A stretch of 12,765 bases of DNA, from positions 1-12,765 of the forward strand of contig CAZSNT010000233.1 in the NCBI GenBank assembly GCA_964607765.1. Reading direction: 5' to 3'. The position numbers and the translations under genes are program-made. Under the pieces are notes generated by a model, which ran no database searches, had not been told where the DNA came from, and saw only the letters and a list, made by a program, of their open reading frames with translations. This DNA comes from CAZSNT01 sp964607765 (GTDB lineage: Bacteria; Verrucomicrobiota; Lentisphaeria; Oligosphaerales; JABHEG01). This document shows positions 6,601 through 12,757 of this stretch, piece after piece. Position 1 is the first letter of the stretch. Each line of letters opens with the position of its first letter.

Positions 6601-8061
6601 GCGTTCGGCCAACAGCGGCAGCGTCCGGCTGACTCGTGCGGTCCACGCGTCCTCCGTCTCACGCTGCGGCGTGGCCGGCGGCGTGTGTTCAGGAACTGTT
6701 TCACGCTGCGCAGCCGCGAAACAGTGGATCTTCCCGTCCTGTGTCACCATGAAGAGCCGGGCGTCGGCGACCAGTGCCGTCCACGGCACGCCATCCACGC
6801 GACTTTGCCAGACGACCTCGGCGCTGGCTCCGCTCTCCCGCGTCTCGATAGCGACGAGTGTCCCGTCGTCCCGGGCGCCGTACACGTGCCGCCCCGCCAT
6901 GCACAGGAGCCGCTGCGGCGCAGGCGCGAGGCGCGTTCGGCCCAAGGGGCGGAACGAAAACTCCTTGATCTTCTTCGGCTTCTTTCCTTTGATCTTCTTC
7001 GCCCCTCTGTTCGTGATCAGTCTGGACTGGAAAGGCAGTCCTGCGGCGACCAGTTCGTCGTCGTCCATGCTCAGGAATGCCCGGCCTGTCCACAGCCCGT
7101 CGGCCGTCGGTCCCAGGCCGGCGCCGTCGCTCAGGCTGTAGAGCGCTCCGCCATTGATGAACCAGTCTGTGCCGAGGGTTGCGCTGTAGCCGCCGGGCCC
7201 TTTCCCGAAGCGCCGACTTGCCAGGTCCAGGTACAGGAACTCCCCGGTCCGGCGGTCGTAGGCGGCAGGCACGGTCCGTCCGCCCGGCACGATGAGACGT
7301 TCTCCGCCCGCGGCCAGGTAGCCTTGCGGGGCGATGCCTGCAAATGCGGGGCTGAAATGCTGCTGTTCAGTGAACAGCGCGCCGCTGCCGCTGTTCTCCC
7401 ACAGGACTCGGCCGTCCTCTGCGTCCAGAGCGCACACAAACACGCCCATGAACGGCCAGATCCCGGCAGCAGCGTAGACGACGTTGTCATGCACAACAGG
7501 CGCGCCTCGGACGGGCCACGTACTGATGAGCCTGCCGTTGCCTAGAACGCGATCATCGGAAGGCGCGCAACGCCGGCGCCAGCGCAGGGCTCCCGTGTCG
7601 GCCCGGAGGCAATAGATGAAGCCGTCGTCAGAGCCGACAAACACGTTCCGCCCCTGACAGGCGGGAGCGAACCGGACGGGACCGTCAGTGTAGAATCGCC
7701 ACATCTCGGTCCCGCTGCGCGTGTTGTAAGCGGTCACGCTGTCCGCAACCATGGACGATACGACGAGTGTGCTCCCGACGACCACGGGTTCGTAGGAGCG
7801 GTCAAACTGCAGCTTGTGCTGGCTCGCGGGCCAGGCGGGGGTCGGTTTCGGTAACTGACGAGACCACTGCAGGTGCAGTTCAGCGGGCAGCTGCTCCGTG
7901 CTGACTGCTGTCCTGGCCGCATCGCAGCGCCACATGGGCCAATCGGCCGCGGGAAGTCGGACCGTGACATGCAGCCCGGCGGCCAGGGCCAGCACGATGG
8001 CTCGCCTGCGCAGCGCCCTGCCGTCTGTTGTCGCGTGACACGTCATGGCATGCCCTGTCAT
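3676..8061 (-). CDS. giant exported PQQ-type beta-propeller protein with Rossmann, jelly-roll and malectin-like modules
   Basis: 1461 aa. Residues 18-39 are an RRR-led hydrophobic signal segment ending LPAA, so the protein is exported. Then: first PQQ-like propeller block from DWPMWR (40-45) to about 450, with repeats such as SGTEMW, TGALRW and DGRVLW; a methyltransferase-like Rossmann domain (about 460-630) with LLGLGTGRL (493-501) and VIVVEP; a second propeller block starting near W638 (TGRLLW); a jelly-roll insert at about 826-985 (FDDAFIAYLNGKEVLRQG); more propeller repeats (TGKRLW, SGNVLW, DGTVLW); and a C-terminal malectin-like module from about 1345 (GDRVFNVKLQG to PILCGVEI). Four cysteines cluster at 1197, 1235, 1255 and 1257. 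A lysine-rich insert sits at 353-367. The ATG at 8061 overlaps the upstream stop as ATGA, which fixes the start and suggests translational coupling. I cannot identify PQQ-dehydrogenase catalytic residues, so a structural or binding role is as likely as catalysis. Similar architectures exist in Planctomycetota-type genomes to my knowledge. Confidence 0.93.
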   Translation of the reverse strand: MTGHAMTCHATTDGRALRRRAIVLALAAGLHVTVRLPAADWPMWRCDAARTAVSTEQLPAELHLQWSRQLPKPTPAWPASQHKLQFDRSYEPVVVGSTLVVSSMVADSVTAYNTRSGTEMWRFYTDGPVRFAPACQGRNVFVGSDDGFIYCLRADTGALRWRRRCAPSDDRVLGNGRLISTWPVRGAPVVHDNVVYAAAGIWPFMGVFVCALDAEDGRVLWENSGSGALFTEQQHFSPAFAGIAPQGYLAAGGERLIVPGGRTVPAAYDRRTGEFLYLDLASRRFGKGPGGYSATLGTDWFINGGALYSLSDGAGLGPTADGLWTGRAFLSMDDDELVAAGLPFQSRLITNRGAKKIKGKKPKKIKEFSFRPLGRTRLAPAPQRLLCMAGRHVYGARDDGTLVAIETRESGASAEVVWQSRVDGVPWTALVADARLFMVTQDGKIHCFAAAQRETVPEHTPPATPQRETEDAWTARVSRTLPLLAERKGYCVLLGLGTGRLAAELLRQSDCHVIVVEPDAQRLQGFRRRMDAAGLYGRRIVGIHADPLSCALPPYMASLIALEEPFGRAPRDLRALLDRVFPTLRPYGGLLCLWGVDAARTELQSWAAANTHRRAELLTVGDAHVVRRAGRLPGAGSWTHQNADAGNTVVSEDDLVRAPLGLLWFGGPPNDPILPRHGHGPSPHVVGGRLFIEGRNLLRAVDVYTGRLLWERALPDFGRYYDSTAHQPGANEIGSNYVSMPDAVYVATPRSCMALDPATGSTLRTFSAAGPDTEGTTRWGFIAAEADLLVAALNPIRLANAKRASARPETATSQPEPGPSRTAIARGATWRYLAGRHPAPAWTTHGFDDREWPVGEAGFGYGDNDDATVLADMRGSYTAVYARHGFTLDTTDKIAHVTLKIRFDDAFIAYLNGKEVLRQGVRTGAAATARGVQSHEAGGQYQDFRLANAVGLLRTGRNVLALEGHNRSLSSSDFSLDPFLLLAESVAPEATTRTVKQQVSAAAAIDEATVPADYASTSRRLVVFDRHTGKRLWSRTAQYGFRHNAIVMGAGKIFCIDTLSPQQQALLARRGYPFVERPALIALDALSGNVLWRKDTDVFGTWLGYSKQHDLLLQAGSRARDRARDEVGKGLVAYRGRDGTVLWQNMSDSYSGPCLLHGNMIIAQGVAFDLETGRPVTRTHPLTGEPIAWAYKRTYGCNTAVGSTHLLTFRSAAAGFLDLERLGGTANLGGFKSGCSPNLIVADGVLSAPDYTRTCTCSYQNQTSLAFVPSPDVEVWTFNDLRESERPVRCVGLNLGAPGDRLSENGTLWLDCPSVGGPSPDLPVTTAPDTVDWFRNHSSRVVDGRLRWVSASGVEGLEQLTVTLNSDEEALARPYSVALCFAEPVESVSAGDRVFNVKLQGDTVLAQFDVVQEAGGPRRTVIRTFSGIQVQDTLEIALEPASPEGGLKPILCGVEIIAGPQ
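6961..7005 (-). repeat. in-frame lysine-rich coding repeat in the giant protein
   Basis: Codons 353-367 read GAKKIKGKKPKKIKE: eight lysines in 15 residues, in a protein with only about 20 other lysines in 1461. At DNA level (plus strand) two imperfect copies, CCTTGATCTTCTTCG at 6963-6977 and CCTTTGATCTTCTTCGCC at 6985-7002, closely resemble the tandem CCTTGATCTTTCG at 17-42. It is probably a surface loop between propeller strands. Confidence 0.65.
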
Positions 8062-8897
8062 CGTACCGAGACCAGAGGCGGCTCCGTCACGAAGTCCAGC
8101 GGCAGCCAGCCCTGGCGGTCGTGGAATTCGTTCGTGGCCAGCGGCGCGCAGGAGCTCATTTCGTGGCCAGTCTCCAGGTAGACGGAGCGATCGTGCCGCC
8201 CTGCATGGAAGAACCAGCGGTCTCCGGGCGTGGGGCCGCGTCCCTTGAGCGACGGCAGAGCCCTGAAGGGAATGGCCATTTCCAGCTGCCAGTACTCGTC
8301 TTTGTCATCCCAGTCGTTCAGCGTGCCCGCGACAGTGACGGCGACCTCGACGCCTTCGCAATCCCAGCGGTTCCACCGGTGCGCCATGCCCACACCTGCC
8401 CGGTAGTGGAACGCATCAGCCACTGTGCCGAGCGCGTTTGCCGCGATCCGGTAGTAGCCGTCCGCTGCGGGTGACGTGCGAAGGAATACCTCGAGTGAGT
8501 CTTCCCGCGCCGTATCGGCATCGCGATCCCTGAACACGCTCCATACGTCCTGGTCGAATGCGCGGAAGGCGAGATACAGGCAGTGTTCGTCCCAGAGCAC
8601 TTTCGCCACCGTTTTGCCTGCGGGCGCGCGGTCAGTGCCCGGCACACGGAAGGCCGGCAGCGTGTCAGCCCCGTTCCATGCGTCTTCTTCGAAGACACCG
8701 TCAACGCGTATGAGCTCGTCCGTACCTGCTTTGAGCCGGCACTCACACGCGTCCGGCAGCACCGGAGCGATGGCCTCGCCCCGGCGGGGCAACCGCATCG
8801 CACAACCCGACACGCAACACACCAGAATGGCAACCGACGCGCCGCAGGCAACGCGGCCGCGCGCGCTGCGTTCGATCTGTGTGCAACTCATACTCAT
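8058..8897 (-). CDS. CBM9-like domain lipoprotein
   Basis: 279-aa predicted lipoprotein. The N-terminus has Arg residues, a hydrophobic stretch and a lipobox VSGC, with Cys32 as the lipid-anchored residue. The rest matches the carbohydrate-binding family 9-like fold: IRVDGVFEEDAWNGADTL, VLWDEHCLYLAFRAFDQDVW, EDSLEVFLRTSP, YYRIAANALGTVADAF, and the late WQLEMAIPFRALPSL. The family binds sugars in xylanases, but many single-domain members are uncharacterised, so the ligand is unknown. I chose the ATG at 8897 over the GTG at 8918: AAGGAG lies 8 nt before it, and its ATG overlaps the ATPase stop as ATGA. Its own stop overlaps the giant gene's start in the same way. The tight coupling suggests it works with the transporter and the giant protein in the envelope. 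Confidence 0.92.
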   Translation of the reverse strand: MSMSCTQIERSARGRVACGASVAILVCCVSGCAMRLPRRGEAIAPVLPDACECRLKAGTDELIRVDGVFEEDAWNGADTLPAFRVPGTDRAPAGKTVAKVLWDEHCLYLAFRAFDQDVWSVFRDRDADTAREDSLEVFLRTSPAADGYYRIAANALGTVADAFHYRAGVGMAHRWNRWDCEGVEVAVTVAGTLNDWDDKDEYWQLEMAIPFRALPSLKGRGPTPGDRWFFHAGRHDRSVYLETGHEMSSCAPLATNEFHDRQGWLPLDFVTEPPLVSVR

Positions 8898-9604
8898 GTA
8901 GCAGACTCCTTCCTGCACTCCGTTCCTCGCTCTCCGCTACTCTCCAATCGTCCCCCCACCATGTACATCTCGCGGTGGCGGACTTCGCCGATCTCGGGAG
9001 CGTGCGTGACCATGAGCACTGCCCCGCCGTCTTCGACAAACTCGGACAGGTACCGGATCACGCGGCGCCCGTTGTCTTCATCCAGATTCCCTGTCGGTTC
9101 ATCGGCCAGGATCAGGGCTGGGCGGTTGAGCAGGGCTCTGGCCAAGGCTGTCCTTTGACGTTCGCCTGTGCTGAGCTGCGCCGGCACGTGATTGAGCCGC
9201 TCCTCCAGGTCGAAATGTCTGATCAACTCGCGCGCGCGATCCGCGGCGCCGTCCGTGCGCCGCGCCAGGGTTGGCGCCAGGACGTTTTCCAGAACTGTTA
9301 GGTAGGGAACGAGGTGGAACTGCTGGAACACGAACCCGAGCGTTTGCGCCCGGAACGTGCTGCGTCGATTCGGCGGCAGTGCGTACGGGTCCGTCCCGGC
9401 CACCAGCACCTGGCCCGCGTTCGGCCTGAGCAGCGCGCCGGCTACGAGCAGCAGCGTGGTCTTGCCGCAGCCGCTGGGGCCGCGCACGACCACGAACTCG
9501 CCCGCGTCGATGCGGAACGAGGCGTCGGTCAGTGCCTGCACCCGCCCCTCGGGGCCTGGGAATGTCCTGCTTATGCCGTTGAACTCAAGCATGCTTTTTC
9601 CCAT
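8894..9604 (-). CDS. ABC transporter ATP-binding protein, LolD/MacB type
   Basis: 236-aa cytoplasmic ATPase that would power the two permeases encoded just upstream. All motifs are intact: Walker A GPSGCGKTT, the Q-loop in FVFQQFHLVPYLTV, the signature LSTGERQR, Walker B LILADEPTGNLD, and the H-loop histidine in VTHAPE. The ADEPTGNLD stretch is typical of the LolD/MacB/FtsE group, which drives mechanotransmission across the envelope rather than classical substrate import. Of three in-frame ATGs (9625, 9604, 9592) I chose 9604 because GGAGG lies 4 nt before it; nothing similar precedes 9625. The start is 56 nt after the permease stop, and the stop overlaps the lipoprotein start by 4 nt. Confidence 0.96.
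   Translation of the reverse strand: MGKSMLEFNGISRTFPGPEGRVQALTDASFRIDAGEFVVVRGPSGCGKTTLLLVAGALLRPNAGQVLVAGTDPYALPPNRRSTFRAQTLGFVFQQFHLVPYLTVLENVLAPTLARRTDGAADRARELIRHFDLEERLNHVPAQLSTGERQRTALARALLNRPALILADEPTGNLDEDNGRRVIRYLSEFVEDGGAVLMVTHAPEIGEVRHREMYMVGGRLESSGERGTECRKESAT
8906..8911 (-). promoter_or_regulatory. ribosome binding site deciding the lipoprotein start
   Basis: AAGGAG on the minus strand, inside the longer GGAAGGAGT, sits 8 nt upstream of the ATG at 8897. It lies inside the 3' end of the ATPase gene. It rules in favour of 8897 and against the upstream GTG at 8918. Confidence 0.85.
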
Positions 9605-9608
9605 CGGT

Positions 9609-9613
9609 CCTCC
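9609..9613 (-). promoter_or_regulatory. ribosome binding site deciding the ATPase start
   Basis: GGAGG on the minus strand, 4 nt upstream of the ATG at 9604. It favours this start over the ATG at 9625, which has no purine-rich element at a suitable distance. Confidence 0.65.
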
Positions 9614-9660
9614 AGATGATTCCATGACTCAGTGGCCCATACTCTCCGGCATCCCGTGCC

Positions 9661-10956
9661 TCAGGACGCCTCCCGGAGTGTGTCCGCCGGATCCTGCTGC
9701 GCTGCTTTCAGCGCAGGGATCCAACTGGCCGTTACAGCGAGAAGCGGCGCAGCCAGGAGTCCCAACGCGAGCTGTCTCGTGGTCAGCAAGACGCTGCTCG
9801 CGGTCAGCACCGCTGCCCGGCCGTCCATGGTCGCTCCGAGCCTTGCGCCGATCAGCTGTCCTGCCATCAACCCCAAGATCCCGCCTGCGAGGCCGGTGAA
9901 GGCGGCCCGGGCCAGTACCAGCATCACTATCTGGCGGGAGCGGCAGCCAAGGGTTCGCAGGACGCCGATCTCCGCCGTTCGCTCTCTGGCATTGATCACA
10001 CTGATCAAGGCAATCCACACGGCGGCCGCCGCGAACACCAGGGCAACCATCATGCCTGCGGTCTGCTCACGTTCCGCACGCAACGCTGCCCGGGCGACTT
10101 TCTCCTGCGAGAGGGCGGCGATCGCCGTCTCGTACGCTTTCATCCGCGACTCGGCCCGGGCCAGGGCCTTGGACCCGCGCTCGATAACCTGCGTGTCCGG
10201 CAGAAGCGCCTGGATCTCGGCACGGACCTTCGGCAGCCCGTCCTTGCCGACGCACAGACACTCAAGCGCCAGGATGGCGTTGATCAGCCCTTCCTTGTCA
10301 AGGAGTTTCTGCGCTTCGCCGAGACTGACCCAGGCAGTGATGTCATCCTTGTTGCCGCGTTCGGCGTGGCACTTGGCGACCCGGAACTCACGGCCAAGCA
10401 GCTTGACGGTGTCGTTCGGTTCGAGCTGCAGCCGCTGGTGCAGTTCGTGCCCCAGAACAACCGTGCCCGGCGCGACCGGCTGGACAAGCGGCTTCACCGG
10501 GTTCTTGTGCAGGTTGGGGACCTCCCCGCGCGTGCCCACGAGAATGATGGTCATCTCCTTCTCCGGCCACTTCAGGCGCTGCTGCAGGCTGGGCAGGAAA
10601 TGTCGGACCGTGACGATGCCGGAGTCGGCCAGCCGCGTGACGTATTCCTCCGGCATGTACTTGGCCGCGAAATCGTCCGCGTACCAATCCCGCAGGTTTT
10701 GGTCCTTGGGCAGGATGACCAGGTTGAAGCTGAGCTTGAGTGTTGCCTTGCGCATGTCCTGGCCCAAGGTTTGCATGGCCGTCTGCAGCTCGGCCTCTTT
10801 GCGCGTGAGCAGCTCCTGTGTGCGCAGGTCGTGCACACGCAGCAGCGTCAGCTCGCCAGTGAGCGTTCCGGCCGCGATGCCGCAGGCAGCCAGTGCCAGC
10901 AGAAAGCTGACCTTCCGGTGCCACGCTTCTTTGAATATGAGCCGCCAGGTCGTCAT
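9661..10956 (-). CDS. ABC transporter permease, FtsX/MacB-LolC family (second of a pair)
   Basis: 431-aa inner-membrane protein. One N-terminal membrane helix (about 16-38) is followed by a roughly 260-residue extracytoplasmic domain and three C-terminal helices (about 302-322, 342-371, 396-416), the four-helix layout of the MacB/LolC group. The FtsX-type signature ERTAEIGVLRTLG links helices 2 and 3. In the extracytoplasmic domain are MPEEYVTRLADSGIVTVRH and DDITAWVSLGEAQKLLD. Residues 1-235 align without gaps to the neighbouring permease. I start it at the ATG at 10956 (MTTWRLIFKEAW): the open frame continues upstream to 11289, but that extension lies inside the other permease gene and reads as low-complexity Arg/Pro/Ser. 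AGGA of the preceding gene's end lies about 8 nt upstream. Gap to the previous gene is 10 nt. Confidence 0.94.
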   Translation of the reverse strand: MTTWRLIFKEAWHRKVSFLLALAACGIAAGTLTGELTLLRVHDLRTQELLTRKEAELQTAMQTLGQDMRKATLKLSFNLVILPKDQNLRDWYADDFAAKYMPEEYVTRLADSGIVTVRHFLPSLQQRLKWPEKEMTIILVGTRGEVPNLHKNPVKPLVQPVAPGTVVLGHELHQRLQLEPNDTVKLLGREFRVAKCHAERGNKDDITAWVSLGEAQKLLDKEGLINAILALECLCVGKDGLPKVRAEIQALLPDTQVIERGSKALARAESRMKAYETAIAALSQEKVARAALRAEREQTAGMMVALVFAAAAVWIALISVINARERTAEIGVLRTLGCRSRQIVMLVLARAAFTGLAGGILGLMAGQLIGARLGATMDGRAAVLTASSVLLTTRQLALGLLAAPLLAVTASWIPALKAAQQDPADTLREAS

Positions 10957-10966
10957 GGATAGCGTC

Positions 10967-12250
10967 CTACTCCTGTTGCAGAATTGCCGCCGGATCCTGT
11001 CGTACGGCCAGCACTGCGGGGAACCAGCCTGCCAGCGTGGTGGCACCGAGGGCGGCCGCCACCCCGGCGAGGAAAAGCACTGCCGTGCGCTGCCACGGGA
11101 ACACCGAGGCAAGGTTGCCCGAAGAGCCCGCGGCGCTGCCGTAGGCCACAGCCAGGCCCACGCCGAACCCGGCAATGGCACCGGCCAGCCCGATGGTAAC
11201 CCATCGCAGCAGGACCAGCACGAAAATCTGCGATGCACACAGCCCCAGCGACCGCAGGATCCCGATCTCGCTGGTACGGCGCCGTACATTCGCCAGCGCC
11301 AACAAGCCGAGCAGCGCCGAACAGCAGGTAACAGCCAGTCCTACCGAAACCAGGGCCAACTGGCGCCGGTGCCGCTGCGTCGTCACTTGCTTCTCACGTT
11401 CTCGCTGTGCCGCGGCCTCGACTTGTCGTGCGGCACCCGCGCGCGCCATGACGCCGGCCAGGGCTTCGGGAACACTCGACAGCGCCTGCGTTCCCGGCAA
11501 CACGCGCTGGAGTTCGGCGCGCAACTCGGACATGTCTATTGTGTCGGTCCGGCAGCGCAGTGCCCGGATCTCGCTGATTCGGCCTTCCGCATCCAGCAGC
11601 GACTGTGCCTCGCGCAGCGTCACCCAGGCCGTGATGTCGTCGCGCGTACCCCGCTCCCGCAGGCAGTCGCCGACGGTGAACTCCTTGCCGAGAAGCGCGA
11701 CTGTCCGGCCTTCAGCCAGCTTCAGTCCCCGATGCAGCTCGTACCCCAGTACGATCTGGCCGGGCGCCACCTGTCTCGTTGTCAGCTCCTGCGCAGCGCT
11801 GTCAGGCAGCAGCACGTGGTCCGGCGTGCCGGTGAGAATGATAGTCCAGCGTGTCTCGGCCCACTTGATGCGTCGACGGAGCAGGGGCACCATGTGCCGT
11901 ACGGTAAGCGTTCCCGAGTTCGCGAGCCGCGCCGCATGCTCTTCCGGCATGGAGTGCGTTGCCGCGCCGTTCGCGTGGTACTGGGTAAGGTCTTCCCGGG
12001 CGGGCAGAATGGTGACCGTGAATCCCAGGGCGAGCATGGCCTTACGCACCTCGTTATCGAGGGCGGCCATGTCTGCGCTCAGCACGGCCTCGCGCTGTCG
12101 CAGCAATGCCATGGTCCGATTCCCACTCGCCTCGAGAAGCAGAAACGTGCCCACAAGAACAGCGATTGCCGTCGTCACGCCGACCAACCCCAGCGCCGCA
12201 CTCAGCTTGCGGTAGCGCATCTCTCGTATTGCCAGTCGCCAGACGTTCAT
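10967..12250 (-). CDS. ABC transporter permease, FtsX/MacB-LolC family (first of a pair)
   Basis: 427-aa inner-membrane protein and first gene of the operon. Membrane helices are visible at about 16-39, 298-320, 342-370 and 388-413, with an extracytoplasmic domain between the first two. The FtsX-type signature RRTSEIGILRSLG is present. It is a tandem paralogue of the next gene, which fits a LolC/LolE-like heterodimer. I start it at the ATG at 12250 (MNVWRLAIREMRYRK), which aligns with the paralogue's MTTWRLIFKEAWHRK. The frame stays open to 12478, but that part translates the heptamer tract (RTLNTEHRTPNTE) and cannot be a natural N-terminus. No Shine-Dalgarno sequence is seen before 12250. 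A role in moving lipoproteins or other envelope cargo is inferred from the family. Confidence 0.93.
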   Translation of the reverse strand: MNVWRLAIREMRYRKLSAALGLVGVTTAIAVLVGTFLLLEASGNRTMALLRQREAVLSADMAALDNEVRKAMLALGFTVTILPAREDLTQYHANGAATHSMPEEHAARLANSGTLTVRHMVPLLRRRIKWAETRWTIILTGTPDHVLLPDSAAQELTTRQVAPGQIVLGYELHRGLKLAEGRTVALLGKEFTVGDCLRERGTRDDITAWVTLREAQSLLDAEGRISEIRALRCRTDTIDMSELRAELQRVLPGTQALSSVPEALAGVMARAGAARQVEAAAQREREKQVTTQRHRRQLALVSVGLAVTCCSALLGLLALANVRRRTSEIGILRSLGLCASQIFVLVLLRWVTIGLAGAIAGFGVGLAVAYGSAAGSSGNLASVFPWQRTAVLFLAGVAAALGATTLAGWFPAVLAVRQDPAAILQQE

Positions 12251-12281
12251 GCGTGATGTGGGTGTTCGGAGTTCGGCGTTT

Positions 12282-12297
12282 CCTGCTGTCCAGCAGG
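12282..12297. repeat. 7-bp inverted repeat interrupting the heptamers
   Basis: CCTGCTG (12282-12288) and CAGCAGG (12291-12297) are perfect complements separated by TC. It sits between two degenerate heptamers and the main tract, about 32 nt upstream of the permease start. In RNA it would form a small hairpin in the 5' leader. It could be an operator half-site pair or an insertion scar. Confidence 0.5.
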
Positions 12298-12298
12298 A

Positions 12299-12346
12299 TT
12301 CGGTGTTCGGTGTTCGGTGTTCGGTGTTCAGTGTTCGGTGTTCGGG
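12299..12346. repeat. TTCGGTG heptamer repeat tract
   Basis: Six full heptamers (TTCGGTG at 12299, 12306, 12313, 12320 and 12334; variant TTCAGTG at 12327) plus a partial TTCGGG from 12341. Two diverged units (TTCGGAG, TTCGGCG) lie at 12265-12278. On the operon's coding strand the unit reads CGAACAC, close to the CGGACAA phase of the ddl leader tract. The near-identity of units points to slippage or recent spread. Confidence 0.85.
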
Positions 12347-12518
12347 CCAACCCCTTGGGCTCGGCCCTGACTGGCCGCCGTGTGCGCCCGCTTGCCCAAC
12401 GCAACACTGTGAACGGACACGTGGCCGGGGGTCGATGTTCCGTACCTGGAAAGATACCCCGTGCGAGGCCATCAGCAAGCTCTGCGTGCTGGCGTGACGT
12501 AACGCGATGAGAGCTATT

Positions 12519-12579
12519 GGCGGCGGTCAGGGGCTGCCCGCCCTACATCCGACAGTACGCCGCGCGGCTCCCGAGCGGC
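12519..12579. repeat. 61-bp direct repeat, copy 1
   Basis: Begins GGCGGCGGTCAGGGGCTGCC and ends CCCGAGCGGC. It matches copy 2 at 12608-12668 over 61 positions with three mismatches and no gap. It contains a perfect 10-bp palindrome GCCGCGCGGC at 12559-12568. The start-to-start distance is 89 bases. The style resembles the short G+C-rich intergenic repeats of Planctomycetota-like genomes. Confidence 0.85.
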
Positions 12580-12607
12580 ACGGGAGCACGCCCATGCCTC
12601 AATCAGG

Positions 12608-12668
12608 GGCGGCGGTCAGGGGCTGCCCGCTGTACATCCGACAGTACGCCGCGCGGCCCCCGAGCGGC
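12608..12668. repeat. 61-bp direct repeat, copy 2
   Basis: Second copy of the element at 12519-12579, differing at three positions (two adjacent bases before TACATCC and one before CCCGAGCGGC). The palindrome GCCGCGCGGC is kept at 12648-12657. The 28 bases between the copies are not related to the repeat. Confidence 0.85.
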
Positions 12669-12699
12669 CCGCTGGCGCTCTACTCCTCGCTCTGACCCG

Positions 12700-12757
12700 G
12701 TTACCACCGGTGTAACGCCTCAGTTACGTGAGGCAGTATGCCGCTACCTGGCAGCGG
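12700..12757. repeat. three successive inverted repeats
   Basis: GTTAC/GTAAC (12700-12704 and 12712-12716), GCCTCA/TGAGGC (12717-12722 and 12729-12734) and CCGCT/AGCGG (12741-12745 and 12753-12757) follow each other closely. They could be the edge of a structured RNA or a larger element cut by the window end. No T-run follows, so they are not standard terminators. Confidence 0.4.

Noticed and set aside
5167..7545. Two long plus-strand frames (5167-6408 and 6430-7545) opposite the giant gene
   Set aside because: Shadows of the propeller gene: composition-driven, no motifs, no ribosome binding sites.
9632..12256. An 874-codon open frame on the plus strand opposite both permeases and part of the ATPase
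   Set aside because: Its translation is Ser/Arg/Ala-rich with no family features, while the minus strand encodes clear ABC genes. In high-G+C DNA such antisense frames are common.
12251..12478. N-terminal extension of the first permease through the heptamer tract
   Set aside because: It translates the repeat itself (TEHRTPNTE units), and the paralogue aligns from the ATG at 12250.
12430..12490. Promoter for the operon on the minus strand (TTGCTG, 16 bases, TATCTT)
   Set aside because: Only three and four matches to the -35 and -10 consensus; such matches are expected by chance.
12519..12668. CRISPR array
   Set aside because: Only two repeat copies, each 61 bp with one 28-base spacer, and no cas gene in the window.
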